Below are positions 14,383-22,304 of a stretch of DNA of 32,433 nucleotides, piece by piece. Numbering within the stretch: the stretch's first letter is position 1; each line of letters starts with the position of its first letter. The notes beneath the pieces are model-generated. The model did not search any database and was not told the origin of the DNA. It was given only the letters and a program-made list of their open reading frames with translations. This DNA is from an uncultured Peptococcaceae bacterium (GTDB lineage: Bacteria > Bacillota > Peptococcia > Peptococcales > Peptococcaceae): NCBI GenBank assembly GCA_934229395.1, contig CAKQDL010000016.1, forward strand, positions 1 to 32,433. The letters run 5' to 3'. A program made the translations under genes and the position numbers.

Positions 14383-15498
14383 TCCTTCTACGGCACCGTT
14401 TTTAATGCGGAAGACGGGGTCGAAGCCGAAACCTTTGAAGCTAAAATCGAGGCCTGTGCCGGTGATGAAGGTTTGGATTTCTTTTTTTGTCACAATTTCC
14501 ATCACCTTTTGCTGGCGGGTGTAGTCGAGCTCGCTCATCACATCGTCCAAAAGGAGTAAGGGGCGCTGGCCCAGGACGTGGCCATAGATATCAATGGCAG
14601 CCATCTTCATGGCCAAAACGGCGGTGCGCTGCTGGCCTTGGCTGCCATAGGTGCGCAAATCGTTGCCATTTAAGTAAAAAACAAGGTCGTCGCGGTGAGG
14701 GCCCAAGAGGTTTTGGGCGCGGGCGATTTCCTCGCCTTCCTTTTCGCTCAAAAGCTCTAAAAACCGCGTTTTCATCGCTTCGTCTCCCATTTGGAGCACA
14801 TTGCCTAGGCTCGATTGGTAGGTCACATCAAAGTGTCCCCCGCCTGGGGCAATGTAGGCGTGGACGCGTCTGGCTTGGGGCACCAAGAGGGCCAAGAGAC
14901 TCAAGCGGCGGCGAATCATGGCCACGCCAAAATTCACCAGCTGCAAATTCCACACCACAAGGTTGGTTTTATCGGCCCGTTTGGCGCGCACCTCGCGCAA
15001 GAGCTCGCTGCGCTGGCTCAGTACGCGCTCGTAGCTTAAACGAAGCTTTTCGTAATCGAGGTACAAATCGGCTAGCTCGCGATCTATAAAGCGGCGGCGT
15101 TCGCCTGGTGCGCCCTTTACAACGGTCAAATCGTCGGGCGTAAACAAAATGGCCGCTGGCCGCGCTGGCAACTTGGCCATGGAGCCGTAGCTCACGCCAT
15201 TGAGGCGGATGCGTTTTTTGTGCACGTTGTCGTAATAGAGCTCAATGTGCTGGCGGCGGCTTGAGGCATCGAGGGAAAAAAAGCCCTCAAGGCGAAAATA
15301 AGCTTTTTCCCACTGCATGAGCTCGCGGTCGCGGTTGGCGCGAAAATTTTTGCCATAGCATAGGTAATAAATGGCCTCGAGCAAATTCGTCTTGCCCTGG
15401 CCATTGGGGCCTAGAAAAATATTGAGGGTTGGGTGAAAGCTCAGGCTCTGCTTTTCGTAGTTGCGCCATTGGGTAAGGGCACATTCATGGAGAATCAT
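14380..15498 (-). CDS. recF: DNA replication and repair protein RecF
   Basis: RecF is an SMC-like ATPase that with RecO and RecR loads RecA at single-strand gaps. The 372-residue length is normal. Walker A is GPNGQGKTN (residues 30-38), the Q-loop and signature region lies around YGSQGQQRTAVLAMKMA, and Walker B/D-loop is LLLLDDVMSELD. It starts one base after the dnaN stop (TAA-G-ATG), so translation is probably coupled. The small S4-domain gene yaaA, which sits between dnaN and recF in Bacillus, is absent. The final stop codon falls at the edge of a repeat fragment. Confidence 0.95.
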   Translation of the reverse strand: MILHECALTQWRNYEKQSLSFHPTLNIFLGPNGQGKTNLLEAIYYLCYGKNFRANRDRELMQWEKAYFRLEGFFSLDASSRRQHIELYYDNVHKKRIRLNGVSYGSMAKLPARPAAILFTPDDLTVVKGAPGERRRFIDRELADLYLDYEKLRLSYERVLSQRSELLREVRAKRADKTNLVVWNLQLVNFGVAMIRRRLSLLALLVPQARRVHAYIAPGGGHFDVTYQSSLGNVLQMGDEAMKTRFLELLSEKEGEEIARAQNLLGPHRDDLVFYLNGNDLRTYGSQGQQRTAVLAMKMAAIDIYGHVLGQRPLLLLDDVMSELDYTRQQKVMEIVTKKEIQTFITGTGLDFSFKGFGFDPVFRIKNGAVEG

Positions 15499-15499
15499 C

Positions 15500-16621
15500 T
15501 TACTGTCTCAATGGCAAGAGGAGATAGAGATAGCGATCGTCGTTTTTCGGTCTAAAAATGCATGGGCCGAGGTCACCGCTCATTTCTACATCCAAATCGT
15601 CATAATGAATTTTGGTGAGGGCATCGGTGAGGAAGTTGGCGTTGAAAAGAATATTCACATCGTCGCCTTCCATAAAAATAGGGAGCTTTTCGTCAACGTG
15701 GCCACGCTCAGAGGCGGTTTTGATGGTCAAAAGGCCGCTTTCTAGGTGCAATCTCACCACGGTGGTGCCTTGGTTGTCGCGGCCAAAAAGGGTGGCACGT
15801 TCAATAGAGGATTTGAGCTCGCCGCGCTTGATGGCAAAATGGGTGGAGTGGCTCTTTGGAATGGCTGCCTTGTATGGAGGGAATTCACCCTTCAAAAGCT
15901 GGGAGGTGATTTGCACATCGCCGCTTTCAAAAAGGATTTGGTTTTTGGTTATAGAGAGGTGGATGATGCTGTCCTCTTCAAAAACGCCAATCACTTCGTT
16001 TAAGGCGCGCACTGGAATCACAACCTTCACCTCGCCGCCGGCTTCATTGATGATTTTGTCGTGCATCAGTGCCAAACGGAAGGAGTCTGTGCCGACCACG
16101 GTTAAATCGGAGCCATTGACCTCAAAAAGAAGACCGGTAAAAATTGGGCGCAAATCTTCCTTGCGCACGGCAAAGGAGGTTTGGCGCACCAAGTCAGATA
16201 GGGTGGCATGAGAAATAGAGAGCACGTGCTCAATATCCATGCTGCTTTGCTTTGGGAACTCATAGCCTGGCCAACCAATCATTTCCATGTGGTTGTCTAG
16301 GTAGCTTAGGGTCAAACGGTCTTGACCATTATAAGAAAGGTTGTCGAAAAGAATCTCGGTATCTGGCAGGCGCATCACAAAGTCGCGGAAGGCTTTGCCG
16401 CTAACGACGGTGTCGCCTTCTTCGATAACATCCACCGGGACGGTGCATTCGATACGCAAACCTGCGTTCTCGATGGTGTCGGTAGCGACCATGGTGAGGC
16501 GTCCGTTCTTTGCGGACAGGTAAATGCCGCTCAAAATTGGCTGTACGCTCTTAGAGGACAGGGCACGTTGAACGGTGTTGAGGCCGGTGACGAGATTTTC
16601 TTTGATGGCTTTGAATTTCAT
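15500..16621 (-). CDS. dnaN: DNA polymerase III beta subunit (sliding clamp)
   Basis: The 373-residue protein has three similar clamp domains and begins MKFKAIKENLVTGLNTVQRALSSK, the usual N-terminus. It ends in the partner-binding region with YLYLLLPLRQ, where family members have PxRx. The dimeric ring tethers polymerase III to DNA and is loaded by the complex that includes HolB. GAGGAGCGCAGC precedes the ATG. It lies 548 bp downstream of dnaA, across the unwinding part of oriC, so it may be transcribed both from dnaA and from its own promoter inside that gap. Confidence 0.96.
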   Translation of the reverse strand: MKFKAIKENLVTGLNTVQRALSSKSVQPILSGIYLSAKNGRLTMVATDTIENAGLRIECTVPVDVIEEGDTVVSGKAFRDFVMRLPDTEILFDNLSYNGQDRLTLSYLDNHMEMIGWPGYEFPKQSSMDIEHVLSISHATLSDLVRQTSFAVRKEDLRPIFTGLLFEVNGSDLTVVGTDSFRLALMHDKIINEAGGEVKVVIPVRALNEVIGVFEEDSIIHLSITKNQILFESGDVQITSQLLKGEFPPYKAAIPKSHSTHFAIKRGELKSSIERATLFGRDNQGTTVVRLHLESGLLTIKTASERGHVDEKLPIFMEGDDVNILFNANFLTDALTKIHYDDLDVEMSGDLGPCIFRPKNDDRYLYLLLPLRQ

Positions 16622-17169
16622 GCTGCGCTCCTCTTCTTCTATAATTACAAGTTAGTAGTATTAGTAGTAGGGCCTGTGGATTCGTTGAAAAATGGCTCAA
16701 AACCAGCTCTATCAAGGCTTTAGGCCTTGTGAAAACGGTGTGTATAAGCTTTTTGACTTTTCCACACTATCCACAAGGATTTTCGTTTTCCCCACCAATC
16801 CACCTGTGGAAAGGCATTTTTTGGATAAGACTGTGTAAAATTGATGAATAATTATGCAGAATTGCGAATAATGCCTTTATAATGGGTTTTTTGTAAAGTT
16901 TAGGCAAAAAATAACAAACTTGAGTGTCGATTAGGATTTATACAATTGTTTTTGGGAAAACATTGGCGCTTATCCCCAGTTTTCCTCATGGTGTGGAAAA
17001 CTCTGTGGATAAATATGGCGGATTTTTGGGGATTTTGCGCGTTTTCCACAAGGTTTGGGGGTTTCGGCTCGGGATTTTTACCCTAAGGGGGAAAACTTAG
17101 GTTTTGATAAAAATAGACCTTAAAGTTTTCCACGCCCCTCATGCGGTGCATATTATTGACGCTTATGCA
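16622..17169. other. oriC, unwinding sub-region between dnaA and dnaN
   Basis: The 548-bp gap is AT-rich at about 16815-16950 and rich in DnaA boxes. One is perfect (TGTGGATAA at 17004-17012). One-mismatch boxes are at 16739-16747 (TGTGTATAA), 16767-16775 (CTATCCACA) and 16970-16978 (TTATCCCCA). Several TTTTCCACA-like motifs, such as GTTTTCCACAAGG near 17041, are also present. Next to dnaN lies a DnaA-trio. The arrangement matches the incC-type half of bipartite Bacillus origins. Confidence 0.88.
16651..16683 (-). promoter_or_regulatory. Basal origin unwinding element: DnaA box, GC spacer, DnaA-trio
   Basis: Read on minus, a 7-of-9 DnaA box (GAATCCACA) is followed by GGCC and then CTACTACTAATACTACTAA. 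On the opposite strand this reads 3'-GAT GAT GAT TAT GAT GAT-5', the DnaA-trio pattern that guides DnaA filament assembly on single-stranded DNA. It ends about 30 bp from the dnaN start codon. Confidence 0.75.
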
Positions 17170-18576
17170 TTACTCCTCTAAGAGACGTTTGATTTGGCCA
17201 ACATCGCCCTGCAGGAGTGGATCTTTTCTGAGGCCCTCTTCTATTTTGTCGATGGCGTTGGAAACGGTGCTGTGGTCCTTGCGGAAGAGCTTGCCAATGG
17301 CTGGCAGGCTCATTTGTAGGGCTTGGCGGCAGAAGTACATGGATACCTGGCGCGGCACCAAAACCTCTTTTTTGCGGCTGGTGCCCATCATCTTGTCGCG
17401 GCTGAGGCCGTAGTGCTCACACACCTTGGTGATGATGATGTCTTCGGTGAGGTGGCGTTCGTGGGCGACCTTGTTTTTGATGGTGCGCTCTGCAAGCTCT
17501 AGGGTAATCGGCTGGTTGGAAATGCGAGCGGTAGAAATCAGGGTTTGCAGCGCCCCTTCTAGGGTGCGGATGTTGACATCGACATTATCGACAATGTATT
17601 CAATGATGCGGTTATCGACAACGGCGTTTTCCATTTCGGCCTTTTTTTGCAAAATGGCGATGCGCGTTTCGAGGTTTGGCACCTGAATATCGCTCAAGAC
17701 CCCACCTTCAAAGCGGGTCACGAGGCGTTCCTCGAGGTCTGGGATGTCGCGCGGGAGTTTATCGGAGGTGATGATGATTTGGCGGTTGTTGTTTCTGAGC
17801 TGCTCGAAGGTATGGAAGAACTCTTCCTGGGTCCCTTCTTTACCAGTGAGAAATTGGATATCGTCAATCAGAAGAATGTCTACATTGCGGTATTTGTTGC
17901 GGAAGGCCGCATTTTGGTTGGTCGAAATCGAGGCGATGTACTCGTTCATAAAGTTTTCGCAGGTGGTGAACTTGATTTTGACCTCGGGCTGGGCCTGGAG
18001 GATTTGGTAGGCAATGGCGTTGATGAGGTGGGTTTTGCCAAGGCCGGAGTTGCCATAAATAAAGAGGGGGTTGATGGACTTGGTGCAATCCAGATCACGG
18101 GACATATCATCGGCAATGGCCTTGCAAAAGGCGCGACAATGCTCGTTGTTTTTACCAATAACGAAGGTTTCAAAGGTGTAGTTGGGTTGAAGCTTGGTGC
18201 CGTCTAGCACCTCTAGGCGCGGTGCTGGGCCCTTTGACTCTGTGAGGTTGTCAAAAAGGCTGGCCTCTGCCACGGGTTCGCGCTGCATCTTTTCTAAGCG
18301 CGCGCGAAAAAGAGCGGCATCGTCGCCACCCAAAAAATGAATGTCGATGTCGGCTTCGCCGGTAGCCAGGCGCACCCACTTGATGAGGGGATCGCCAAAG
18401 CCCTGCTGGGTGAGGCCCATAAGCATTGTTTCGTTGCTGACCTCGACCACATACTGGCGATTGACAAAGTCGATTGGCATGAGGTCGCGGTACCAGGCGT
18501 CAAAAACGAAAGGCGAGACCTCGTCTTGCATTTTCATGATGGCTGTTTGCCAAGCCTGCATATAGGATTGTTCCAT
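17170..18576 (-). CDS. dnaA: Chromosomal replication initiator protein DnaA
   Basis: The 468-residue protein has four domains. Residues 1-90 are the oligomerisation domain and 91-130 a linker. The AAA+ core has Walker A GNSGLGKT (175-182), Walker B ILLIDDIQF (about 234-242) and the arginine-finger region ERLVTRFEGGVLSDI. The C-terminal helix-turn-helix includes the DNA-binding signature FRKDHSTVSNAI. It binds the boxes on both sides of its own gene and opens the origin at the trio. TTGGAGGACTATC ahead of ATG sets the start. Boxes in its promoter region imply autoregulation, as is known in relatives. Confidence 0.97.
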   Translation of the reverse strand: MEQSYMQAWQTAIMKMQDEVSPFVFDAWYRDLMPIDFVNRQYVVEVSNETMLMGLTQQGFGDPLIKWVRLATGEADIDIHFLGGDDAALFRARLEKMQREPVAEASLFDNLTESKGPAPRLEVLDGTKLQPNYTFETFVIGKNNEHCRAFCKAIADDMSRDLDCTKSINPLFIYGNSGLGKTHLINAIAYQILQAQPEVKIKFTTCENFMNEYIASISTNQNAAFRNKYRNVDILLIDDIQFLTGKEGTQEEFFHTFEQLRNNNRQIIITSDKLPRDIPDLEERLVTRFEGGVLSDIQVPNLETRIAILQKKAEMENAVVDNRIIEYIVDNVDVNIRTLEGALQTLISTARISNQPITLELAERTIKNKVAHERHLTEDIIITKVCEHYGLSRDKMMGTSRKKEVLVPRQVSMYFCRQALQMSLPAIGKLFRKDHSTVSNAIDKIEEGLRKDPLLQGDVGQIKRLLEE

Positions 18577-19085
18577 GATAGTCCTCCAAAAATATAGTCA
18601 CACATTTTCCACAGCATTTTTCCAAAGGCGGGTGGAAAATGTGGATAATTATTTCGCTTGTTTCACTATAATAGCACACAAAAACGGTTTTGACACCCTC
18701 TATAAACGGCGGTCTGTGGACAGTCTAGGGACTTTTCCACAGGGTTTTCAACAAGTTAGGAAAAGTGATGGTGGGCTGTTTTATTTGTGGAAAAGGGAAA
18801 AATTGGGTAAAGCGGAAAAAGTTTTCCACATATCCAAAGGCAAATGCGTTGATTTTTCCACACAAAAAAATTTTTTCCAAAGGGTCAAAATGGGCCCTTT
18901 TTCACTTTCCACAGATTTTTCCTACTCAGGTTTTTGAGACCCCGTTCTACCAAGGCGCGAGCCCCTTCTCCACTTTTCCACAGAAAAAGTGTGGAAAACT
19001 CCCCTACCCTGTGGATAACCTGTGGAAAGTGTGGGGATTATTGGGGAGTGGGCAGTGGCTGGTGGGCGAAAACAGGAAGAAAACT
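18577..19085. other. oriC, DnaA-box cluster upstream of dnaA
   Basis: The gap between dnaA and rpmH holds many box-like sequences. Perfect TGTGGATAA boxes are at 18640-18648 and 19010-19018. Numerous TTTTCCACA-type relatives are also present, for example near 18605, 18735, 18825, 18855, 18905, 18975 and 18990. This corresponds to the incA/incB half of a bipartite origin. Genes diverge away from this region on both sides, as expected for an origin. Confidence 0.85.
18668..18695 (-). promoter_or_regulatory. dnaA: Candidate dnaA promoter
   Basis: Read on minus, TGTCAA is followed after 16 bases by TATTAT, about 90 bp upstream of the dnaA start. A perfect DnaA box at 18640-18648 lies just downstream of the predicted start of transcription, where bound DnaA could repress it. 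Confidence 0.5.
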
Positions 19086-19098
19086 GCTTAAAAGTGAC

Positions 19099-19162
19099 GT
19101 TTACCCCCTCAGCCCTCTGACAAAATCACGTCAGAGGACAGCTCCCTAAGGGGCGCGCCTAT
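19099..19162. repeat. Repeat-like palindromic unit of a second type
   Basis: A CCCCCTCAG..CTAAGGGGCG outer pairing encloses an 8-bp inverted repeat CCTCTGAC/GTCAGAGG (19114-19121 with 19130-19137). It differs from the interspersed element but shares the style of GC-rich intergenic palindromes seen in many gut Firmicutes. There is only one copy in this window. From here to the rpmH promoter (19163-19390) I see no gene or recognisable site. Confidence 0.4.
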
Positions 19163-19390
19163 ACTTTTCGGCTGTTGGCTAAAATTTTTTTCTCGCGGCT
19201 GTGTGCAGGCTATATCTTGGGGGATCGTTGTGGCTGGCGCGTATATAGGGGGAGGCGCTGTGGTATTTAGTGGCGAGTATTTTGGCTGCGCTAGATATGG
19301 TGGGTGCGCGTTCGCTACCTATATAATAGAAGGAAGTTTGAAATTTTGGCGAAAAATGGCCGCAGCTTGGGAAAAACCCCTCAAAGTATC

Positions 19391-19419
19391 TTGACGAATC
19401 GACGCATACATTGTATAAT
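19391..19419 (+). promoter_or_regulatory. rpmH: rpmH promoter
   Basis: TTGACG, 17 bases, TATAAT, 37 bp before the rpmH start codon. It is the strongest promoter in the window by consensus and probably drives rpmH through jag. Confidence 0.85.
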
Positions 19420-19455
19420 CATGAATGCATGTAAAATAGGTCAGGAGGTGTGAAT

Positions 19456-19590
19456 ATGAAACGTACATATCAGCCAAAGAATAAAAAGCATAAACGCGTT
19501 CACGGCTTCCGTAGAAGAATGCTTTCCAAAACCGGTCGCAATGTTTTGAAAAGAAGAAGAGCAAAGGGAAGAAAAGTGCTTAGCGCATAA
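19456..19590 (+). CDS. rpmH: 50S ribosomal protein bL34
   Basis: The 44-residue basic protein begins MKRTYQPKNKKHKRVHGFR and ends with an Arg/Lys-rich segment, the full canonical bL34. It is part of the large ribosomal subunit. CAGGAGGTGTGAAT precedes the ATG. A partial terminator hairpin follows, which would let rpmH be made in excess over rnpA, as is common. Confidence 0.97.
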   Translation: MKRTYQPKNKKHKRVHGFRRRMLSKTGRNVLKRRRAKGRKVLSA

Positions 19591-19614
19591 GTCGTATGCA
19601 CTTGTGATTAGATA

Positions 19615-19645
19615 GAAAGGCCTTGGTAAAACGGGCCTTTTTTAT
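19615..19645 (+). terminator. Attenuating terminator between rpmH and rnpA
   Basis: The AAGGCC..GGGCCTT stem has an 11-base loop and six T. It is moderate in strength, so some read-through into rnpA is expected because no clear second promoter lies before rnpA. Confidence 0.65.
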
Positions 19646-19675
19646 CTTTATTCTCAAAAAAAAGGGGTGACAAAC

Positions 19676-20017
19676 GTGCTTGCCTCAGAAAAACGCATTC
19701 GAAAAAGAGAAGATTTCTCTCACGTTTATAGATACAAACACTCAAAGGCGAATCCTTATCTTGTGATGTACATTAGAAAAAAACAGGATACGGCGCGCTT
19801 TGGCTTCTCTATTTCAAAAAAGGTGGGCAAGGCCCATGTGCGCAATCTCTACAAAAGACGGATGTCTGAAATTGTGCGCCTTCATTGGGATGGTTTTTCG
19901 CCCTATGATGTGGTCGTTGTTGCCCGCAAACCCATTACCAGCTTAAATTATCACCAGTTAGAAGAACAATTTCTCGATCTTGCAGAAAGAAGCGGTATTT
20001 ATGAGCCAAAAAGCTAA
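19676..20017 (+). CDS. rnpA: Ribonuclease P protein component
   Basis: The 113-residue basic protein helps RNase P RNA process tRNA 5' ends. The family signature is KKVGKAHVRNLYKRRMSEIVR (an RNR-type motif), with FGFSISKKVG ahead of it and DVVVVARKP behind. GTG 19676 is preferred because AAAGGGGTG lies eight bases upstream; GTG 19667 overlaps that site. The last 17 bases overlap yidD. The RNase P RNA gene is not in the window. Confidence 0.94.
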   Translation: MLASEKRIRKREDFSHVYRYKHSKANPYLVMYIRKKQDTARFGFSISKKVGKAHVRNLYKRRMSEIVRLHWDGFSPYDVVVVARKPITSLNYHQLEEQFLDLAERSGIYEPKS

Positions 20018-20222
20018 AAATGCACTCATTGCACTCGTTCGCTTTTACCAAGTTTATATTTCACCGCTCAAAGGGCCAAGTTGCCGCTTTGTGCCGACGT
20101 GCTCGGCTTATGCAATCGAAGCCATTACAAAATATGGAGCGCTCAAGGGTTCAGCTTTGGCCCTTTGGCGCATTTTGCGCTGCAATCCGTTTTGTAAGGG
20201 CGGTTATGATCCCGTACCTTGA
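20001..20222 (+). CDS. yidD: Membrane protein insertion efficiency factor YidD
   Basis: The 73-residue protein matches YidD (PF01809): RFYQVYISPLKGPSCRFVPTCSAYAIEAITKYGALKGS..RILRCNPFCKGGYDPVP. The Cys residues in CRFVPTCS and RCNPFCKGG are conserved. It has an amphipathic N-terminus and assists YidC-dependent membrane insertion. It overlaps rnpA by 17 bases with only a weak ribosome site, so coupled translation is likely. Confidence 0.94.
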   Translation: MSQKAKNALIALVRFYQVYISPLKGPSCRFVPTCSAYAIEAITKYGALKGSALALWRILRCNPFCKGGYDPVP

Positions 20223-20259
20223 TGCTACTCTCACCCAGATACAGGAGGTGAATACCTTC

Positions 20260-20361
20260 TTGCTCAGCAGGAAGGTGACAACACTTGAATATGTTTGTAG
20301 ACGTTATGGGCCAGTTTATCCACGCCCTCTATTTACTCACCGAAACCATCGGCTTTCCTAG
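20260..20361 (+). other. Possible short leader frame overlapping the yidC start
   Basis: The best ribosome site in this gap, CAGGAGGTG at 20242-20250, is too far from the yidC start and is followed in yidC's frame by stop codons. It instead faces a TTG at 20260 that opens a 33-codon frame out of phase with yidC. This may be a leader peptide, a translational regulator, or only a relic. Confidence 0.25.
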
Positions 20362-21142
20362 CTACGCACTCGCTATTATCCTCATCGGTATTATTGTGCG
20401 TGTGTGCCTCTTGCCGCTGACCATCATGCAAACCAAGTCTATGATTGGGATGCAAGAAGTTCAGCCGGAAATGCTCGAGCTCCAAAAGAAGTACGCCACC
20501 AACCGCGAAAAGCTCAGCGAAGAAATGGCACGCCTTTACCAAGAATACAACGTCAAGCCAATGGCTGGCTGCTTGCCACTTTTGGTGCAGATGCCAATCA
20601 TTTACGTTCTATTTTATACCATCAGAGAATACGACTTTAACGAAAACGCTGCTTTCTTTTGGATTGACAGCTTAAACAACGTGGATCCAATGCACATTTT
20701 GCCATTCGTGCTCGGTGCTGCCATGTTCTTCCAACAAAAGCTTGCTATGGCTGGCACCACCATGGATAGCAACAATCCTGCCAACCAAACCATGAAGATG
20801 ATGCTCTACGTTATGCCTATCATGATGATTTTCATGGGCTGGCAGTTCCCAAGTGGTCTTTGCCTTTACTGGATTACCACGTCTGTATTTATGGTCTTCC
20901 AACAAATGCTTATGAACCACATTCGCAAAAAAGAGCTCGCTAAGCGCGCCGAAGAACGTGCCGCTCGCCAAGCTGAACGCGAAAAGGAACGCATTGAAGA
21001 GCAAAAGAAGGGTCAAAACAAGTCCAAAAAGAAAACCAAGCAACAGCTCAAAAACGAGCACAAGCAAAAGAAGCGTGAAGCCGCTTACAATGCCCCATCC
21101 AAGGAAGGCAGCGATGCCACCTATCACGCACCCAAAAAGTAA
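20285..21142 (+). CDS. yidC: Membrane protein insertase YidC/Oxa1
   Basis: The 285-residue insertase is of the short Gram-positive type, without the large extracytoplasmic domain of proteobacterial YidC. The functional arginine of the hydrophilic groove is in IIVRVCLLPLTIM. A coiled cytoplasmic segment (EVQPEMLELQKKYATNREKLSEEM) and four further helices follow, including PSGLCLYWITTSVFMVFQQ. There is no lipobox cysteine at the N-terminus. The C-terminal tail of about 70 residues is highly basic and may contact ribosomes. TTG 20285 is chosen because AGGAAGGTG lies seven bases upstream; ATG 20291 is the alternative. Confidence 0.94.
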   Translation: MNMFVDVMGQFIHALYLLTETIGFPSYALAIILIGIIVRVCLLPLTIMQTKSMIGMQEVQPEMLELQKKYATNREKLSEEMARLYQEYNVKPMAGCLPLLVQMPIIYVLFYTIREYDFNENAAFFWIDSLNNVDPMHILPFVLGAAMFFQQKLAMAGTTMDSNNPANQTMKMMLYVMPIMMIFMGWQFPSGLCLYWITTSVFMVFQQMLMNHIRKKELAKRAEERAARQAEREKERIEEQKKGQNKSKKKTKQQLKNEHKQKKREAAYNAPSKEGSDATYHAPKK

Positions 21143-21165
21143 ATGCATCATAGGGGGAGATATTG

Positions 21166-21993
21166 ATGGTTGAAAAAATGAAAATTACAGCGAAAACCGT
21201 TGAGGAAGCCCTGAATAAAGCGCAAAACATCTGGAAAATTGACGCCAGAACCAACGGTTACACCGTCATCCAAGAGCCAAGCCGCGGCATTTTTGGCCTA
21301 GGCAGCAAGGATGCTATTATTGAAGTGAACAAAACCCTACCACAAGAAGAGCCAGAAGAAACTCTTCCACAAGAAGAGATAAAGGCTCCTGTGGTTGAAA
21401 AAGTAGAAGAAAAGGCTGTCCCAGAAATGACCACCGAAGTGGTGGTTGAAGAAGCTGAGCCAGCAGAAGAAACCACCGTCATTGTGGAAGAGCTTGCGAA
21501 GGACACCGTAGAAGAAGCCACCAAGGCTGCTTATGAGCTCGAAGGCGCAAGTGCTGAAGACATCGGCCTGGCCTTCCTAGCACCAATTCTCAAAGCTCTC
21601 GATGCCGACGTGGTAATTACTGTCAACGAAACAGCCGATTCCATCCGCTTTGAAGCAGTAGGCGAAGGCGCTGGCACCCTCATCGGTCGCCACGGCGAAA
21701 CCCTAAACGCCATTCAGTTCCTTTTGAGCCTCGTGGTCAACGGCCGCATCGAAGGCCATAAGGGCGTCATCTTTGACGTAGAAAACTACCGCAATCGTCA
21801 AGCCAAAAAGCTCGAAGACATCGCCAAGCGCATGGCCGACAAGTGCAAGAAAACCCACCGCCGTGTGACCCTAAACCCAATGAATGCAGCAGAACGCCGC
21901 ATCATTCACATCACCCTAGAAAAAATCGACGGCGTAACCTCCTACAGCGAAGGCAACGAACCAAACCGCCGCATCGTAATTGTAGAAGAATAA
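21166..21993 (+). CDS. jag: RNA-binding protein KhpB (Jag/SpoIIIJ-associated)
   Basis: The 275-residue protein has a Jag-N domain (about 1-50, GYTVIQEPSRGIFGLGSKDA), an acidic Glu/Val/Thr-rich linker (50-120), a KH domain (GTLIGRHGETLNAIQFLLSLVVN) and an R3H domain (MADKCKKTHRRVTLNPMNAAERRIIHITLE). KhpB binds RNA with KhpA and affects cell division and elongation in streptococci. Its place after yidC is classical. TAGGGGGAGATATTG before ATG sets the start. The genes that normally continue this operon (mnmE, mnmG, rsmG) are missing. Confidence 0.94.
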   Translation: MVEKMKITAKTVEEALNKAQNIWKIDARTNGYTVIQEPSRGIFGLGSKDAIIEVNKTLPQEEPEETLPQEEIKAPVVEKVEEKAVPEMTTEVVVEEAEPAEETTVIVEELAKDTVEEATKAAYELEGASAEDIGLAFLAPILKALDADVVITVNETADSIRFEAVGEGAGTLIGRHGETLNAIQFLLSLVVNGRIEGHKGVIFDVENYRNRQAKKLEDIAKRMADKCKKTHRRVTLNPMNAAERRIIHITLEKIDGVTSYSEGNEPNRRIVIVEE

Positions 21994-21998
21994 TAGAG

Positions 21999-22027
21999 AA
22001 GCCACCATCCGAAAGATGGTGGCTTTT
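21999..22027 (+). terminator. Terminator of the rpmH-jag operon
   Basis: The stem GCCACCATC-CGAAA-GATGGTGGC is followed by four T that run straight into the GTGTGTAG end of repeat F. Confidence 0.85.
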
Positions 22028-22303
22028 GTGTGTAGAAAAAGTTCGATTTCTAGAATAGTCGTGTATGCATTTGTGAAGCCTTCCCCCTTGAGGGGGTAAG
22101 GTGGGTTTTCTGGAGCAAAGCGGAAGAAAACTCGGATGAGGGTGTGTTTTCACCGAACTCTCCAGCTAAACCGCTCATTCGCGCTCCGCTCATACCCCTC
22201 ATCCGTCGGCTACGCCGCCACCTTCTCCCCAGGTGGAGAAGGCTTTTGCTATTTATAGAAAGTTTTCTCTTTACATACAAGTTTTAGGTTTATCGACAGA
22301 CTG
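22028..22303. repeat. Interspersed repeat, copy F (complete)
   Basis: This copy is in the same orientation as copy C and lies in the gap between the convergent jag and rpiB genes. It begins GTGTGTAGAAAAAG and ends TTTATCGACAGACTG. Both inner hairpins and the GGATGAGGG/CCCTCATCC long-range pair are present. Terminators touch both ends. Confidence 0.85.
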
Positions 22304-22304
22304 T

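Noticed and set aside
14113..14559. 148-codon plus-strand frame through the small RNA, repeat E and recF
   Set aside because: It crosses a terminator, a repeat and an antisense gene end, so it cannot be one gene.
20672..21151. 159-codon minus-strand frame opposite yidC
   Set aside because: It is antisense to a conserved gene; the hydrophobic pattern is the mirror of the basic tail and helices of YidC.
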